Origin: a bacterium
GTDB lineage: Bacteria; Pseudomonadota; Alphaproteobacteria; Caulobacterales; Caulobacteraceae
Reading direction: 5' to 3'
Assembly (NCBI GenBank): GCA_030824495.1
Contig: JAVBXP010000021.1
Span: 62,001 to 126,000 of the forward strand
Length of the DNA: 64,000 nt
This document shows, in pieces, positions 55,153 to 64,000 of this stretch. The translations under genes and the position numbers were made by a program. Under the pieces are notes generated by a model, which saw only the letters and a list, made by a program, of their open reading frames with translations, searched no databases and was not told where the DNA came from. Position 1 is the stretch's first letter. Every line of letters begins with the position of its first letter.

Positions 55153-56064
55153 TCAGGCCCCCTTGCCCATACGAAACCGGCGTGTCTCGCGGAGCAAAAT
55201 ATAGAGGCCGCTGGCTGCGACAACCAGCGCCCCGATCACGGTGGCGGTGCGGGGAATCTCATCCCAGAACGCGTAGCCCAGGATGCAGGCCCAGATAAGC
55301 TGGGTGTAATCAAAGGGCGCGACGACCGCGACGGGAGCCCGGCGCAGGGCCTCAGTCAGCAGAAGTTGGCCGGTCCCGCCGACTAGGCCGGTGCAAACCA
55401 GCATCACCAACGTTGTCATATCCGGGATCACCCAACCGCCGAACGGCAGGCTAGCCAGACCAAGCAGCATCCCCGCCAAGGTGAAATAGAAGACGATGGT
55501 CGGGCCCGGCTCGGTACGGCCGATCTCTCGAATGGCGATCATCGCGCCCGCTGCCCCCAGGGCGCCGGCCAGCCCGAACACCGTGCCCAGCGTCGCCATG
55601 TGGTTAGGATCGGGCCGGATCATGATCAGCACGCCAATGAAGCCGACGATCACCGCCCCCCAGCGATGGATCCCGACCCGTTCCTTGAGGATCGGCGCCG
55701 ACAGGGCGGTCATGAACAATGGCGCGGCAAACGACAGCGCCGTGGATTCGGTCAGCGGCAGCATCGAGACCGCGGTGAACCCGCAGACCATGCCGACCAA
55801 GCCAACGGTGGCCCGCGTCGCATGACCGCCTGGGCGGCTGGTCTTCAGGATCGAGAGGCTGCTGGTGCGCGAGATGTACAAGAGCACCGGAACAAAGGCG
55901 AAGGCGTTGCGGAAGAAGATAATCTCCAGCACCGGCGCGCCGCGCTCGGCGCAGGCCTTCACCAACGCCGCGAGCCCCGCCATGCAGGCCATCGCCGCCA
56001 CGCGCAGGAGGATGCCCAGACCATTGCGCTGCAGGACGGCGTGGGCTGGGGCTTCGGCGGACAA
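55153..56064 (-). CDS. EamA-family (DMT superfamily) transporter
   Basis: The product is 303 residues with about ten predicted transmembrane helices arranged as two repeated EamA halves (first AALVKACAERGAPVLEIIFFRN; second LGAAGAMIAIREIG). Such proteins export or import amino acids, sugars, nucleotides or drugs; the substrate is unknown. The start codon is TTG at 56064, supported by AAGGAG six bases upstream. It is divergent from the MAPEG gene and shares the intergenic region with it. Confidence 0.85.
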   Translation of the reverse strand: MSAEAPAHAVLQRNGLGILLRVAAMACMAGLAALVKACAERGAPVLEIIFFRNAFAFVPVLLYISRTSSLSILKTSRPGGHATRATVGLVGMVCGFTAVSMLPLTESTALSFAAPLFMTALSAPILKERVGIHRWGAVIVGFIGVLIMIRPDPNHMATLGTVFGLAGALGAAGAMIAIREIGRTEPGPTIVFYFTLAGMLLGLASLPFGGWVIPDMTTLVMLVCTGLVGGTGQLLLTEALRRAPVAVVAPFDYTQLIWACILGYAFWDEIPRTATVIGALVVAASGLYILLRETRRFRMGKGA

Positions 56065-56205
56065 GGCGTTCTCCTTCGAACCCCTCGCTTAGAGGCGCCG
56101 GCACGCCCACGCCATAGGGCGCGCGCGCCTGCGTCAGAAAGACTGGCCTAACGTGACGTAATCGCCTCAACCTCCCCTGACTGCTCACCAATGGGGGAAT
56201 CTGCG

Positions 56206-56601
56206 ATGACGATCGGACTGATGATGGCGGCCTGGACCCTGGTCCTGGCGTTTGCGCAAATCCTGCTGTTCGATATCGCCCGGACCGGCCAGTACGGGCT
56301 CAAGTGGAACACCGGCCCCCGCGATGGCGAGATGCCGCCGCTGAGCGCTCGGGCCGAACGGCTCAAGCGCGCCCAGGACAACCTGTTCGAGACCCTGCCG
56401 CTGTTTCTCGGCGCCGTGCTGATCGCCCACGTGGCCGACAAGGAGAGCGAGATCACCGCGCTCGGCGCGCAAATCTACTTCTGGGCGCGCGTGGCCTATG
56501 TGCCGCTTTACGCCTGGGGCGTGCGTCACCTGCGTTCGCTGGCCTGGCTGATCAGCATCGTCGGCCTCGGCATGATCGCCCAGGCGATCCTGCTGCCCTG
56601 A
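56206..56601 (+). CDS. MAPEG family membrane protein
   Basis: The product is 131 residues with four predicted transmembrane helices and the MAPEG pattern, including KRAQDNLFETLPLF and YFWARVAYVPLYAWGV. MAPEG proteins are membrane-associated glutathione-linked enzymes (eicosanoid/glutathione metabolism) in eukaryotes; in bacteria the role is mostly unknown. The ATG at 56206 has GGGGGAA eight bases upstream; the ATG at 56191 is less well supported. A patatin gene follows 105 bp later in the same direction. Confidence 0.88.
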   Translation: MTIGLMMAAWTLVLAFAQILLFDIARTGQYGLKWNTGPRDGEMPPLSARAERLKRAQDNLFETLPLFLGAVLIAHVADKESEITALGAQIYFWARVAYVPLYAWGVRHLRSLAWLISIVGLGMIAQAILLP

Positions 56602-56706
56602 GGCCAGGCGTTCGCGCAAGCCCCGCGGCTTTCGCGAAGGCAGCCTGCGGTTTTTGCAGGCGAAGTGCGCTAAGCTCCAGCGGAGGGCTGGCCGGAGTTG
56701 GAGTGG

Positions 56707-57849
56707 ATGTCGCGCGTACTTGGTCTGCTGGCGGCCTTCGTCCTGATGGGGTCACAGCTCGCGGGTTGCGCCTCGTTTGCACGCGAGGACTTCACGGTCG
56801 CCGAGGCCGAGCGCGCCGCCCTGGGCCGGGGCTCGGACATCCGCTTCAACGCCGACGATCCGCAAGCCGCGCTCGCCTTCACCGCCAAGGCCAGGGCCGA
56901 ACTTGAGAAGAGCGGCGCTCAGCAATTCGACATACTGGCCATTTCCGGCGGCGGCGCGGACGGCGCCTATGGCGCCGGCGTCATGGTCGGCTGGACGAAC
57001 ACCGGCGCTCGCCCCACCTTTGCGGTGGTCACCGGGGTCAGCACCGGCGCGCTGATTGCCCCCTTCGCCTTCCTCGGACCGGCCTGGGACGGCCAACTCA
57101 CCGCCGCCTATGCGGGCGGCAAGGCCAGCGACATCCTGCAAAGGCGCGGCCTTGGCCTCCTATTCTCGTCCAGCCTCTTCAGCCCCAATCGCCTGCGCCA
57201 GTTGGTCGAGGCCTATGTCACTCCAGCGATGCTGCGGGAAATTGCGGGGGAGCACGCCAAGGGCCGCAGGCTGCTGATCGTCACCACCAACCTCGACACC
57301 CAGCAGACTGTGATCTGGGACATGGGCGCCATCGCCACCCGCCGCACGCCCGAGGCGCTGGCGCTTTTTCGGGATGTCCTGGTGGCCTCAAGCTCCATCC
57401 CCGGAGTGTTCCCGCCGGTGATGATCCCGCTCGACGACAACGGACTGAGCCCCATTCGCGAAATGCACGTGGACGGCGCCGTCACCGCCCCCTTCGTGTC
57501 GATCCCCGAGGGCATGTTCTTTTGGGAGGCGCCAGATGGGCGCGCGCTCAAGGGCCGGGTTCATGTCATCGTCAACGGCCAGCTTGACCCAGCCTTCGCC
57601 GTCACCCGAGGACGCGTGACGACGATCCTGGCGCGCACCTTCGACAGCATGATGAAGTCGACAGCGCGAACTCACATCGCCGCCAGCCGCGCCTTCGCCG
57701 AACGCAACGAACTCGATTTCAAGATCACCATGGTCCCGAGCGACGCCGAGAGCGGCAGCCTTAACTTCGACGCGGCCAGCATGAAGCGCCTGTTCACGCT
57801 CGGCCGCGACAACGTCATCAAGGGTATCGCCTGGCGGAAGCTCGGCTAG
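56707..57849 (+). CDS. Patatin-like phospholipase lipoprotein
   Basis: The product is 380 residues. MSRVLGLLAAFVLMGSQLAGC carries a lipobox with Cys21, so it should be anchored in the envelope. The patatin domain has the oxyanion motif GGGADGAYGAG (about residues 81-91), the nucleophile elbow GVSTG with Ser112, and the catalytic Asp256 in DGA. It should hydrolyse phospholipids or other acyl esters. The ATG at 56707 has GGAG just upstream; a TTG at 56698 could extend it by three residues. Its stop shares CTAG with the copZ-like gene stop on the other strand. Confidence 0.9.
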   Translation: MSRVLGLLAAFVLMGSQLAGCASFAREDFTVAEAERAALGRGSDIRFNADDPQAALAFTAKARAELEKSGAQQFDILAISGGGADGAYGAGVMVGWTNTGARPTFAVVTGVSTGALIAPFAFLGPAWDGQLTAAYAGGKASDILQRRGLGLLFSSSLFSPNRLRQLVEAYVTPAMLREIAGEHAKGRRLLIVTTNLDTQQTVIWDMGAIATRRTPEALALFRDVLVASSSIPGVFPPVMIPLDDNGLSPIREMHVDGAVTAPFVSIPEGMFFWEAPDGRALKGRVHVIVNGQLDPAFAVTRGRVTTILARTFDSMMKSTARTHIAASRAFAERNELDFKITMVPSDAESGSLNFDAASMKRLFTLGRDNVIKGIAWRKLG

Positions 57850-58043
57850 GCCGCGAGCACCTCATAGCCCGCGGCCCGGATCGCCTCGGCGATCGCGTCC
57901 TTGCGTTCGCTACCCTCGACGCTGACGCTCTTGCCGGCCAGATCGACCTGCACCTGCGCCCTGGCGTCGACCGCCTGCACCGCCTTGGTGACGGACTGGA
58001 CGCAGTGGCCGCACGTCATGCCCTGGACCTGAAAACGAAGCAT
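57846..58043 (-). CDS. CopZ-like heavy-metal-binding (HMA) protein
   Basis: The product is 65 residues from the ATG at 58043, with GGAGAAG upstream. The MTCGHC motif (about residues 9-14) is the metal-binding site of an HMA fold that binds Cu(I) and hands it to partners such as CopA. The frame extends to 58160 over the promoter region and is rejected. A MerR-type promoter at 58076-58106 (19-bp spacer) is the likely control site, so it is copper-responsive. It is divergent from copA-cueR and forms a compact copper-resistance locus. Confidence 0.92.
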   Translation of the reverse strand: MLRFQVQGMTCGHCVQSVTKAVQAVDARAQVQVDLAGKSVSVEGSERKDAIAEAIRAAGYEVLAA

Positions 58044-58075
58044 GGACTTCTCCTGTTCTGACTGCATTTGCGGTA

Positions 58076-58106
58076 GGGATAGGGCTTCCCACCATGGGAA
58101 GGTCAA
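58076..58106 (-). promoter_or_regulatory. CueR-type promoter of the copZ-like gene (19-bp spacer)
   Basis: Read on the minus strand: -35 TTGACC (58106-58101), a 19-bp spacer containing the dyad TTCCCATGGTGGGAA, then -10 TATCCC (58081-58076). The over-long spacer and central dyad are the signature of MerR-family activation, and cueR is encoded nearby. Confidence 0.85.
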
Positions 58107-58132
58107 GCCTGCCGGAAAAGATGTTTGGGGCC

Positions 58133-58163
58133 TTGACCCTCCCATCATGGGAAAGTCCATCTA
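58133..58163 (+). promoter_or_regulatory. CueR-type promoter of copA (19-bp spacer)
   Basis: -35 TTGACC (58133-58138), a 19-bp spacer containing CTCCCATCATGGGAA, then -10 CATCTA (58158-58163). It faces away from the copZ promoter and shares its core sequence, so one regulator likely controls both directions. It lies 33 bp before the copA start. Confidence 0.85.
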
Positions 58164-58195
58164 GGCTGGGCGTTACCGCTTAGGAGGCCCTGCCA

Positions 58196-60676
58196 ATGTC
58201 CGACATCATATTGAAACCGCTGGAAATTCCGGTTCTTGGGATGACCTGTGCGAGCTGCGTTGGCCGGGTCGAGAAAGCGATCGCGGCGGTGCCGGGCGTC
58301 GCCAAGGCGAGCGTCAATCTCGCCGCAGAACGGGCTCATGTGGAGTTCAACGCCGACGGGGACACCGAGGCGGTGGTCGAGGCGATCCGCAAGGCCGGCT
58401 ACGAACCTCTGGCTCGTGAGATCGACCTCAAGATCGGCGGCATGACCTGCGCCAGCTGCGTCAGCCGGGTGGAGCGGGCGCTGAAGACCGTGCCGGGCGT
58501 CCTCTCCGCCGCGGTCAACTTGGCGACCGAACGCGCCCATGTCAGCGCCCTGGCCGGCGCCGCCGAGTTGCCCGCGCTGATCGCGGCCGTCGAACAGGCC
58601 GGCTACCAGGCCGAGCCGGTCGGCGAAGCGACGCCCGACATGGCCGACCGCGAGGCCGAGGCAAGGCAGGCGGAAATCATCAGCCTGAAGCGCGCGGCCA
58701 TCGTCGCGGCGGCCGGCGCCCTGCCCCTGTTCCTGGTCGAGATGGGCCGCCACTTCATTCCGGGCGTCCACCATTGGTTGGAAGCGACCATCGGCGAGCA
58801 GCCCTGGCGGCTGACGAGCTTCGTGCTGACGGCCCTGGTGCTGTTCGGCCCCGGCCTGCGGTTCTTCCGCAAGGGCGTTCCCAACCTGATCCGCCGCACG
58901 CCCGACATGAACTCGCTGGTCGTCCTGGGGACCAGCGCGGCCTTCGCCTATTCGGCGGTCGCGACCTTCGCGCCCCAATTTCTGCCGGCCGGCGCGGACC
59001 ACGTCTATTACGAGGCCGCCGCCGTCATAGTGACCCTGATCCTGCTGGGCCGCCTGTTCGAGGCCCAGGCCAAGGGCCGCACGAGCGAAGCCATCAAGCG
59101 GCTGATGACGCTGCAGGCCAAGACCGCCCGCGTGGTGCGCGACGGCGAAGAGCAGGAGATCGCCATCGCGGAGGTCGTCGCCGGCGACATCCTCGCGGTT
59201 CGTCCGGGCGAGCGCATCGCCGTCGATGGCGAGGTCGTGGAAGGCGCCTCTTTCGTCGATGAATCGATGATCACCGGCGAGCCCATCCCCGTCGAGAAAT
59301 CCACGGGCGCGACCGTCGTCGGCGGCACGGTGAACAAGACCGGGGCCTTCCGCTTCCGCGCCACCAAGGTCGGATCCGAAACCATGCTGGCCCAGATCGT
59401 CCGCATGGTCGAAACCGCCCAGGGCGCCAAGCTGCCGATCCAGGCGCTGGTGGACAAGGTGACCGGCTGGTTCGTGCCCGCCGTCATCGCCGCCGCCCTG
59501 CTGACCTTCGCCGCCTGGTGGCTGCTGGGGCCGAGCCCGGCGCTCGCCTTCGCCCTGGTCAACGCGGTGGCCGTCCTGATCATCGCCTGCCCTTGCGCCA
59601 TGGGACTGGCGACACCCACCTCGATCATGGTCGGGACCGGCAAGGCCGCCGAGCTCGGCGTTTTGTTCCGGCGAGGTGAGGCGCTGCAGGGCCTGCGCGA
59701 CGTCAAGGTGGTGGCCTTCGACAAGACCGGCACTCTGACGCTGGGCCGTCCCGCCCTGACCGATCTGCAGACCGCCGCCGGTTTCGATGAGGCTGAAGTC
59801 CTGGGCCTGGTCGCAGCGGTCGAAACACGCTCCGAACACCCGATCGCCGAGGCCATCGTCGAGGAAGCCAAGACCAGGGGCCTGACCGTGGCCTCGCCCG
59901 ACGCCTTTGATGCGGTCCCCGGCTTCGGCGCGCAAGCCTTGGTCGGCGGCCGCAGGGTGCAGGTCGGCGCCGACCGCTACATGCGCAAGCTCGGCCTGGA
60001 CGTCACGGTCTTCCAAGACACCGCCGCCCGCCTGGGTGCGCAGGCCAAAAGCCCCCTCTACGCCGCCATCGACGGCAAGCTGGCGGCGATCATCGCCGTC
60101 GCCGACCCGATCAAACCCACCACCAAGGAGGCGCTGGACGCCCTGCACGCCATGGGGCTGAAGGTGGTCATGATCACCGGCGACAACGCCGCCACCGCCC
60201 GCGCCGTCGCCACATCGCTGGGTCTAGACGAGGTGGTCGCCGAGGTGTTGCCCGACGGCAAGGTCGAGGCGATCCAAGGCCTTCGCGAACGCTATGGCCC
60301 CATCGCCTTTGTCGGCGACGGTGTGAACGACGCCCCTGCCCTCGCCTCGGCAGATATCGGCATCGCCATGGGCGCCGGCGCCGACGTCGCCATCGAGAGC
60401 GCCGACATCGTGCTGATGCGCGGCGACCTGCGTGCCGTCGCCACCGCCATGTCGCTGAGCCGCGCGGTCTTGAACAACATCCGCCAGAACCTGATCTGGG
60501 CGTTTGGGTACAACGTCGTCTTGATCCCCGTGGCTGCGGGGTTGCTCTATCCCGCCTTCGGGATCCTGCTGTCGCCGATGTTCGCCGCCGGGGCGATGGC
60601 GCTATCCAGTGTCAGCGTGCTCACCAACGCCCTGCGCCTGAAGACCTTCCGCCCGCCGTTCGCGGCCCATTCCTAG
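58196..60676 (+). CDS. copA: Copper-translocating P-type ATPase
   Basis: The product is 826 residues. Two N-terminal HMA domains carry MTCASC motifs (Cys18/21 and Cys85/88). The membrane metal site CPC is Cys465-Pro-Cys467, and the phosphorylation loop DKTGT begins at Asp509. Later [11 protein letters not shown] marks the hinge. This is the Cu(I)-exporting IB-1 class, which pumps copper from the cytoplasm. Its promoter has the CueR arrangement, and cueR follows directly after nine bases, so the two form an operon. Confidence 0.97.
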   Translation: MSDIILKPLEIPVLGMTCASCVGRVEKAIAAVPGVAKASVNLAAERAHVEFNADGDTEAVVEAIRKAGYEPLAREIDLKIGGMTCASCVSRVERALKTVPGVLSAAVNLATERAHVSALAGAAELPALIAAVEQAGYQAEPVGEATPDMADREAEARQAEIISLKRAAIVAAAGALPLFLVEMGRHFIPGVHHWLEATIGEQPWRLTSFVLTALVLFGPGLRFFRKGVPNLIRRTPDMNSLVVLGTSAAFAYSAVATFAPQFLPAGADHVYYEAAAVIVTLILLGRLFEAQAKGRTSEAIKRLMTLQAKTARVVRDGEEQEIAIAEVVAGDILAVRPGERIAVDGEVVEGASFVDESMITGEPIPVEKSTGATVVGGTVNKTGAFRFRATKVGSETMLAQIVRMVETAQGAKLPIQALVDKVTGWFVPAVIAAALLTFAAWWLLGPSPALAFALVNAVAVLIIACPCAMGLATPTSIMVGTGKAAELGVLFRRGEALQGLRDVKVVAFDKTGTLTLGRPALTDLQTAAGFDEAEVLGLVAAVETRSEHPIAEAIVEEAKTRGLTVASPDAFDAVPGFGAQALVGGRRVQVGADRYMRKLGLDVTVFQDTAARLGAQAKSPLYAAIDGKLAAIIAVADPIKPTTKEALDALHAMGLKVVMITGDNAATARAVATSLGLDEVVAEVLPDGKVEAIQGLRERYGPIAFVGDGVNDAPALASADIGIAMGAGADVAIESADIVLMRGDLRAVATAMSLSRAVLNNIRQNLIWAFGYNVVLIPVAAGLLYPAFGILLSPMFAAGAMALSSVSVLTNALRLKTFRPPFAAHS

Positions 60677-60685
60677 GAGGACGAG

Positions 60686-61117
60686 ATGAATATCGGTCAA
60701 GCTTCGAAGGCCTCGGGCGTCTCCACCAAGATGATCCGCTACTACGACGAGATCGGCCTAGTGCGCCCCGCCAGCCGGACGGAGTCCAACTATCGCGAAT
60801 TCGATGAGCGCGAGGTCAACGAACTGCGCTTCATCCGCCGCGCGCGCTCGTTAGGGTTCTCGATGCCGGAGATCACCCAGTTGCTGTCGCTGTGGCGCGA
60901 CCGCGAGCGCCCGAGCCGCGAGGTGAAGGCCATCGCCGAAAAGCACGTGAACGAACTCGACGCCAGGATCGCCGAGATGCAGACCATGGCCGACACCCTG
61001 CGCCATCTGTCTCACTGCTGCGCCGGCGACGACCGTCCCGATTGCCCGATCCTCGCCGACCTGACCGGCGGCCGCTCGCCCGTCGAATCCAAGGGGGCCG
61101 ATGTTCGCGGGCGCTGA
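60686..61117 (+). CDS. cueR: Copper-responsive MerR-family regulator
   Basis: The product is 143 residues. An N-terminal winged helix-turn-helix (IGQASKASGVSTKMIRYYDE) is followed by a long dimerisation helix and a C-terminal metal-binding loop with CCAGDDRPDC: Cys112 and Cys120 fall at the positions known to bind Cu(I) in E. coli CueR. It activates from 19-bp-spacer promoters like those at 58076-58163. GGAGGA lies just upstream of the ATG. It is the last gene of the copA operon and so is itself copper-induced. Confidence 0.95.
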   Translation: MNIGQASKASGVSTKMIRYYDEIGLVRPASRTESNYREFDEREVNELRFIRRARSLGFSMPEITQLLSLWRDRERPSREVKAIAEKHVNELDARIAEMQTMADTLRHLSHCCAGDDRPDCPILADLTGGRSPVESKGADVRGR

Positions 61118-61254
61118 AGCCGAGGACCACGATGCGCGCGCACCTGATTCTTCGGGGATATCAGCCCGCGCCGCGCCTATCTGTCGCAAAGGATGCAGGT
61201 TGGCGAAGATGCTCCGTTGATCGCAGCCCAGCTCTGACGTAGATGGTCGCTCAC

Positions 61255-61339
61255 GCCCCTTTGGTGGAATTGGTAGACACACGGCACTCAAAATGCCGCG
61301 CCGAAAGGCATCCCGGTTCGAGTCCGGGAGGGGGCACCA
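61255..61339 (+). tRNA. tRNA-Leu (anticodon CAA)
   Basis: The 85-nt sequence folds as a class II tRNA. GCCCCTT (61255-61261) pairs with AGGGGGC (61329-61335), then a discriminator A and encoded CCA. The D arm has GGTGGAATTGGTAGAC, the anticodon loop reads CTCAAAA with anticodon CAA, a variable arm follows, and the T arm is CCCGGTTCGAGTCCGGG. Confidence 0.95.
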
Positions 61340-61465
61340 CACCGCTCGCGTTGCAGTTTCCCAGGAACGCACGCCGCAATCCGCTGACACAATGATTTTA
61401 CAGGCCAAAAAGCGTGGCCTTAGGCTGAGCTTTGCGCTCTCGCCCCTCGACGCGCCGCGCCCAGA

Positions 61466-61486
61466 ATGATAATCGTTCGCAAATAG
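61466..61486. promoter_or_regulatory. Fur-box-like site upstream of feoAB
   Basis: AATGATAATCGTTCGCAAATA matches the left half of the 7-1-7 Fur motif (TGATAAT) fully and the right half partly (4 of 7). It lies 20 bp before the feoA start, in the expected promoter. Iron-dependent repression by Fur or an Irr-like protein is inferred. Confidence 0.45.
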
Positions 61487-61505
61487 TGCGCGTCAAGGAT
61501 CTCCC

Positions 61506-61832
61506 ATGAACGACATCTCGACCCGGCCGGCGGCCGAGGCCCCCCCGGTTGAGGGCGCCATCGTGCGCCTGAGCGAGGCGTCCCTGGGCGATGTCGGAAC
61601 GATCGTCGATGTGCGCGCGGAGAGCTCGCCGGACAACCACGGCGTCAATCTCGAGGAACTGCAGCGCCGGCTGCTGGAGTTCGGCTTCGTCGAAGGCGCC
61701 CGCATCGAGGTGATCCATGAAGGCGCCATTCGCCGCGATCCGATCGCCGTGCGCCTGGACGACATGCGCGTAGCCCTGCGCCGCCGCGACGCCGAAGATG
61801 TCTATATTCTGCTGGACGGAGCCAAGACGTGA
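61506..61832 (+). CDS. feoA: Ferrous iron transport protein A
   Basis: The product is 108 residues. After a ~15-residue leader it shows the SH3-like FeoA domain: VRLSEASLGDVGTIV, LRRLLEFGFVEGARIEVIHEG and the DPIAVRLDDMRVALRR end. FeoA is a small cytoplasmic partner needed for FeoB function. The ATG at 61506 is the first plausible start. Its TGA stop overlaps the feoB GTG (GTGA), so translation is coupled. Confidence 0.93.
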   Translation: MNDISTRPAAEAPPVEGAIVRLSEASLGDVGTIVDVRAESSPDNHGVNLEELQRRLLEFGFVEGARIEVIHEGAIRRDPIAVRLDDMRVALRRRDAEDVYILLDGAKT

Positions 61833-63700
61833 GCGAGACCCTGACGTCGGCCCGCGTCGCCCTGGTCGGCAACCCCAACTCCGGCAAGACCGCTCTCTTC
61901 AACGCCCTCACCGGCTCGCGCCAGAAGGTCGCGAACTACGCCGGCGTCACGGTCGAGCGCAAAGAAGGCATGATCACCTCGGCCGCCGGCCGGAACCTGT
62001 ACGTCCTCGACCTGCCGGGCACCTATTCGCTGCGCGCCCGCAGCCCCGACGAGGCGGTGACCCGCGACGCCGTGCTGGGCCGGTTGGAGGGTGAAACCCC
62101 GCCTGACGTTGTGATCTGCGTGGCCGACGCCACCAACCTGCGACTGGTCCTGCGGCTTGCCATGGAGCTGAAGCAGGTCGGACGCCCGATGGTGCTGGCG
62201 CTCAACATGTACGACATCGCCCAGCGCCAGGGCCTGCGGATCGATCTGGAAGGCCTGAGCCGCGAGATCGGCGCCCCAATCGTCACCACCGTCGCCACCC
62301 GCAAGCGCGGGATCGAGGACCTGGTCGCCCAGGTCGACGCCCTCGCCGCCGCGGGCCAACTGGTCGGCGAGAACACCTGGCGCGAACCCAACGCCGCCGA
62401 AATCCGCCAGGCGCACGCCGAAGCCCAACGCCTGGTGCGCACCTATGTGCGCCCGCCCGAGCATCCCGACACCTGGACCGGCAAGATCGACAAGGTGCTG
62501 CTGCATCCGGTCGGCGGCTTGGCCATCCTGCTCGGCCTGCTGTTCGTCATGTTCCAGGCGGTCTTCACCTGGGCGACGCCGGCCATGGACGGGATCGAGG
62601 CGATCTTCGGCGCGCTGGGCCAGTTCGTCGGCGCTTACGTCTCCAACGATCTCCTACGAAGCCTGATATCCGACGGAATCATCGCGGGGGTCGGAAGCGT
62701 CCTGGTCTTCCTGCCCCAGATCCTGGTCCTGTTCTTCTTCATCATCCTGCTGGAGGACCTGGGCTACATGGCCCGCGCGGCCTTCCTGATGGACCGCATC
62801 ATGGGCGGCGCCGGCCTGCACGGCCGCGCTTTCATCCCGCTGCTGTCGTCCTTCGCCTGCGCCATCCCTGGCATCATGTCGACGCGGGTGATCGACTCCA
62901 AGGAAGACCGGCTGACCACCATACTGGTCGCGCCGCTGATGACCTGTTCAGCGCGGATTCCGGTCTACACCCTGATCATCGGGGCCTTCATTCCCAACGA
63001 ACGCGTCTGGGGTTTCGCCAGTCTGCAAGGCCTGGTGATGTTCGGCCTCTACGCCTCCGGCATCCTCAGCGCGCTGGCGATCTCGTTCGTGATCCGCCGC
63101 GTCTTCTGGCGCGGCACGGTCGAGCCGTTCCTGATGGAGCTGCCGACCTACAAGATGCCTGAGCCCAAAAGCGTGCTGCGCAATCTGTGGATCCGGGCCA
63201 AGATCTTCCTCAACCGCGCCGGCCGCATCATCCTGCCGATGATGATCCTGATCTGGGTGCTCTCGACCTTCCCCTATCCGCCCGAGGGGGCCACGCAGCC
63301 GGCCATCGACTACAGCTTCGCCGGCATGATCGGCCACGCGATCCAGCCCCTGCTCGCCCCCATCGGCTTCAATTGGCAGATGTCGATCGCGCTGGTGCCC
63401 GGCATGGCGGCGCGCGAGGTGGCGGTCGCCGCCCTCGGCACCGTCTACGCCATCGGCGATGCGGAGAACAATGTCGGCGCCCTGGGCACGGCCCTGGCCA
63501 ACCATTGGTCGCTGGCCACCGGCCTGTCGTTCCTGGCTTGGTACGTGTTCGCCCCGCAGTGCGCGCCCACCCTGGGCGTCGTGAAGCGCGAGACCAACAG
63601 CTGGCGCTGGCCGGTGATCATGTTCGTCTACATGGTCGCGCTGGCCTACACCGCCTCGTTCATCGTCTACCACACGGCGGTGGCGCTTGGAGGCGGTTAG
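61829..63700 (+). CDS. feoB: Ferrous iron transport protein B (GTP-binding permease)
   Basis: The product is 623 residues. The N-terminal G domain has G1 GNPNSGKT (residues 14-21), G3 DLPGTYSL and G4-like NMYD, followed by a helical regulatory region and a membrane part with Gate motifs (DRIMGGAGLHGRAFIPLLSSFACAIPG). It takes up Fe2+ across the inner membrane. The start is GTG at 61829, overlapping the feoA stop. A Fur-like site precedes the operon. No FeoC gene follows. Confidence 0.96.
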   Translation: MSETLTSARVALVGNPNSGKTALFNALTGSRQKVANYAGVTVERKEGMITSAAGRNLYVLDLPGTYSLRARSPDEAVTRDAVLGRLEGETPPDVVICVADATNLRLVLRLAMELKQVGRPMVLALNMYDIAQRQGLRIDLEGLSREIGAPIVTTVATRKRGIEDLVAQVDALAAAGQLVGENTWREPNAAEIRQAHAEAQRLVRTYVRPPEHPDTWTGKIDKVLLHPVGGLAILLGLLFVMFQAVFTWATPAMDGIEAIFGALGQFVGAYVSNDLLRSLISDGIIAGVGSVLVFLPQILVLFFFIILLEDLGYMARAAFLMDRIMGGAGLHGRAFIPLLSSFACAIPGIMSTRVIDSKEDRLTTILVAPLMTCSARIPVYTLIIGAFIPNERVWGFASLQGLVMFGLYASGILSALAISFVIRRVFWRGTVEPFLMELPTYKMPEPKSVLRNLWIRAKIFLNRAGRIILPMMILIWVLSTFPYPPEGATQPAIDYSFAGMIGHAIQPLLAPIGFNWQMSIALVPGMAAREVAVAALGTVYAIGDAENNVGALGTALANHWSLATGLSFLAWYVFAPQCAPTLGVVKRETNSWRWPVIMFVYMVALAYTASFIVYHTAVALGGG

Positions 63701-63793
63701 CGCCGCTTCAACCTAAAGCTGAGATTAAGCATCCGCATTAACCACCCGCTAAACTGGAGAGTCATAGCGTCTCAACATTGGGTGGGGACTAGA

Positions 63794-64000
63794 ATGGACC
63801 GAGCTCTTAAGAAATCACGCCGCAAGGCCGCCCCGCGTCCGACGAGCGACCACCTCGTCGAACGCATCCGCGAGACCTTGCTGTTCTTCGGCGGCGAAGC
63901 GCATCGCCGCGACGTCATCGCCAATGTCGCCCGCGACATCGGCGTGGACGTCAAGAACATCCCCGAGGATCTCGAGAACGCGATGATCGTCTCGTTCGAA
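63794..64000 (+). CDS. Hypothetical protein, N-terminal part (3' end outside window)
   Basis: Sixty-nine residues are visible from the ATG at 63794 to the window edge without a stop. The start MDRALKKSRRKAAPRP is strongly basic; then DHLVERIRETLLFFGGEAHRRDVI resembles a small helical domain of unknown function. No domain can be assigned from this fragment. The ATG lies 93 bp after feoB; GGTGGGGACTAG just before it could hold a weak ribosome binding site. Real coding is likely, because the codon use matches its neighbours. Confidence 0.55.
   Translation, partial: MDRALKKSRRKAAPRPTSDHLVERIRETLLFFGGEAHRRDVIANVARDIGVDVKNIPEDLENAMIVSFE

Noticed and set aside
58145..60148. 667-residue minus-strand frame across copA
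   Set aside because: It is antisense to copA, rich in Gly/Arg/His, and lacks motifs.
63725..63741. TTAA pair resembling a CtrA site before the last gene
   Set aside because: The spacing between the two TTAA words is nine bases, whereas the CtrA consensus requires seven.

Overview
This 64 kb window is an ordinary, gene-dense, high-GC stretch of bacterial chromosome. It most likely comes from an alphaproteobacterium of the Caulobacteraceae (Phenylobacterium/Caulobacter-like). The supporting signs are two large TonB-dependent receptors of the 'ELVVTA(Q/E)KRE' type, promoter-like sites matching the alphaproteobacterial general-stress sigma factor (GGAAC-N16-CGTT), hybrid two-component proteins, an Lrp-controlled fused indolepyruvate oxidoreductase, and several intergenic inverted repeats. 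The genus is an inference. I see no prophage, transposase, CRISPR array, rRNA operon or plasmid gene.

Layout. 1-7.2 kb: end of an endonuclease/phosphatase-family gene; pdxH coupled to an APH/AAA kinase; a J-domain protein; aroC; a single-domain receiver; a small lipoprotein; and the queuosine-precursor operon queC-queE-queD. 7.6-13.4 kb: two TonB-dependent receptors, each followed by a strong terminator. 13.5-18.9 kb: a degenerate histidine kinase/receiver fusion, a methyltransferase, an RTX serralysin-like protease, a zinc-ribbon miniprotein, a stress-type DUF883 membrane protein and a PagL-like outer-membrane protein. 19-23 kb: a large arylsulfatase, a hemerythrin-like protein and tRNA-Met. 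23-31.6 kb: a glycosyltransferase/asparagine-synthase pair, a soluble PQQ-type sugar dehydrogenase, an LhgO-like oxidase, a DUF1963 protein, a class C serine hydrolase and a DUF3313 protein. 31.6-38 kb: iorAB with a divergent Lrp regulator, pirin, a GST and pgsA. 38-49.5 kb: uvrC, an acyl-CoA synthetase, an HAD hydrolase, a stress-promoter membrane protein, a CHASE4-type hybrid kinase, a Qnr-like pentapeptide protein, and thiC under a TPP riboswitch. 49.5-57.8 kb: small exported proteins, an amino-acid racemase, a YpfJ-type zinc protease, a TPR protein, a hybrid kinase, a DMT exporter, a MAPEG protein and a patatin lipoprotein. 57.8-64 kb: a copper module (copZ-like gene divergent from copA-cueR), tRNA-Leu, feoAB and the start of an unknown gene.

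How the genes work together. The clearest functional units are queCED (7-cyano-7-deazaguanine synthesis), the copper homeostasis module with two back-to-back MerR-type promoters (19-bp -35/-10 spacers), feoAB with a Fur-like site, iorAB with its Lrp regulator, and thiC with its riboswitch. Three separate loci (DUF883 protein, hemerythrin protein, Ala/Pro/Thr-rich membrane protein) carry sites resembling sigma-EcfG promoters, which suggests a scattered stress regulon.

Nothing here is clearly an undescribed multi-gene system. The items most worth testing are the chromosomal Qnr-like protein, the QueD homologue with Tyr in place of its catalytic Cys, the pseudokinase-receiver fusion, the stress promoters and the twin copper promoters.
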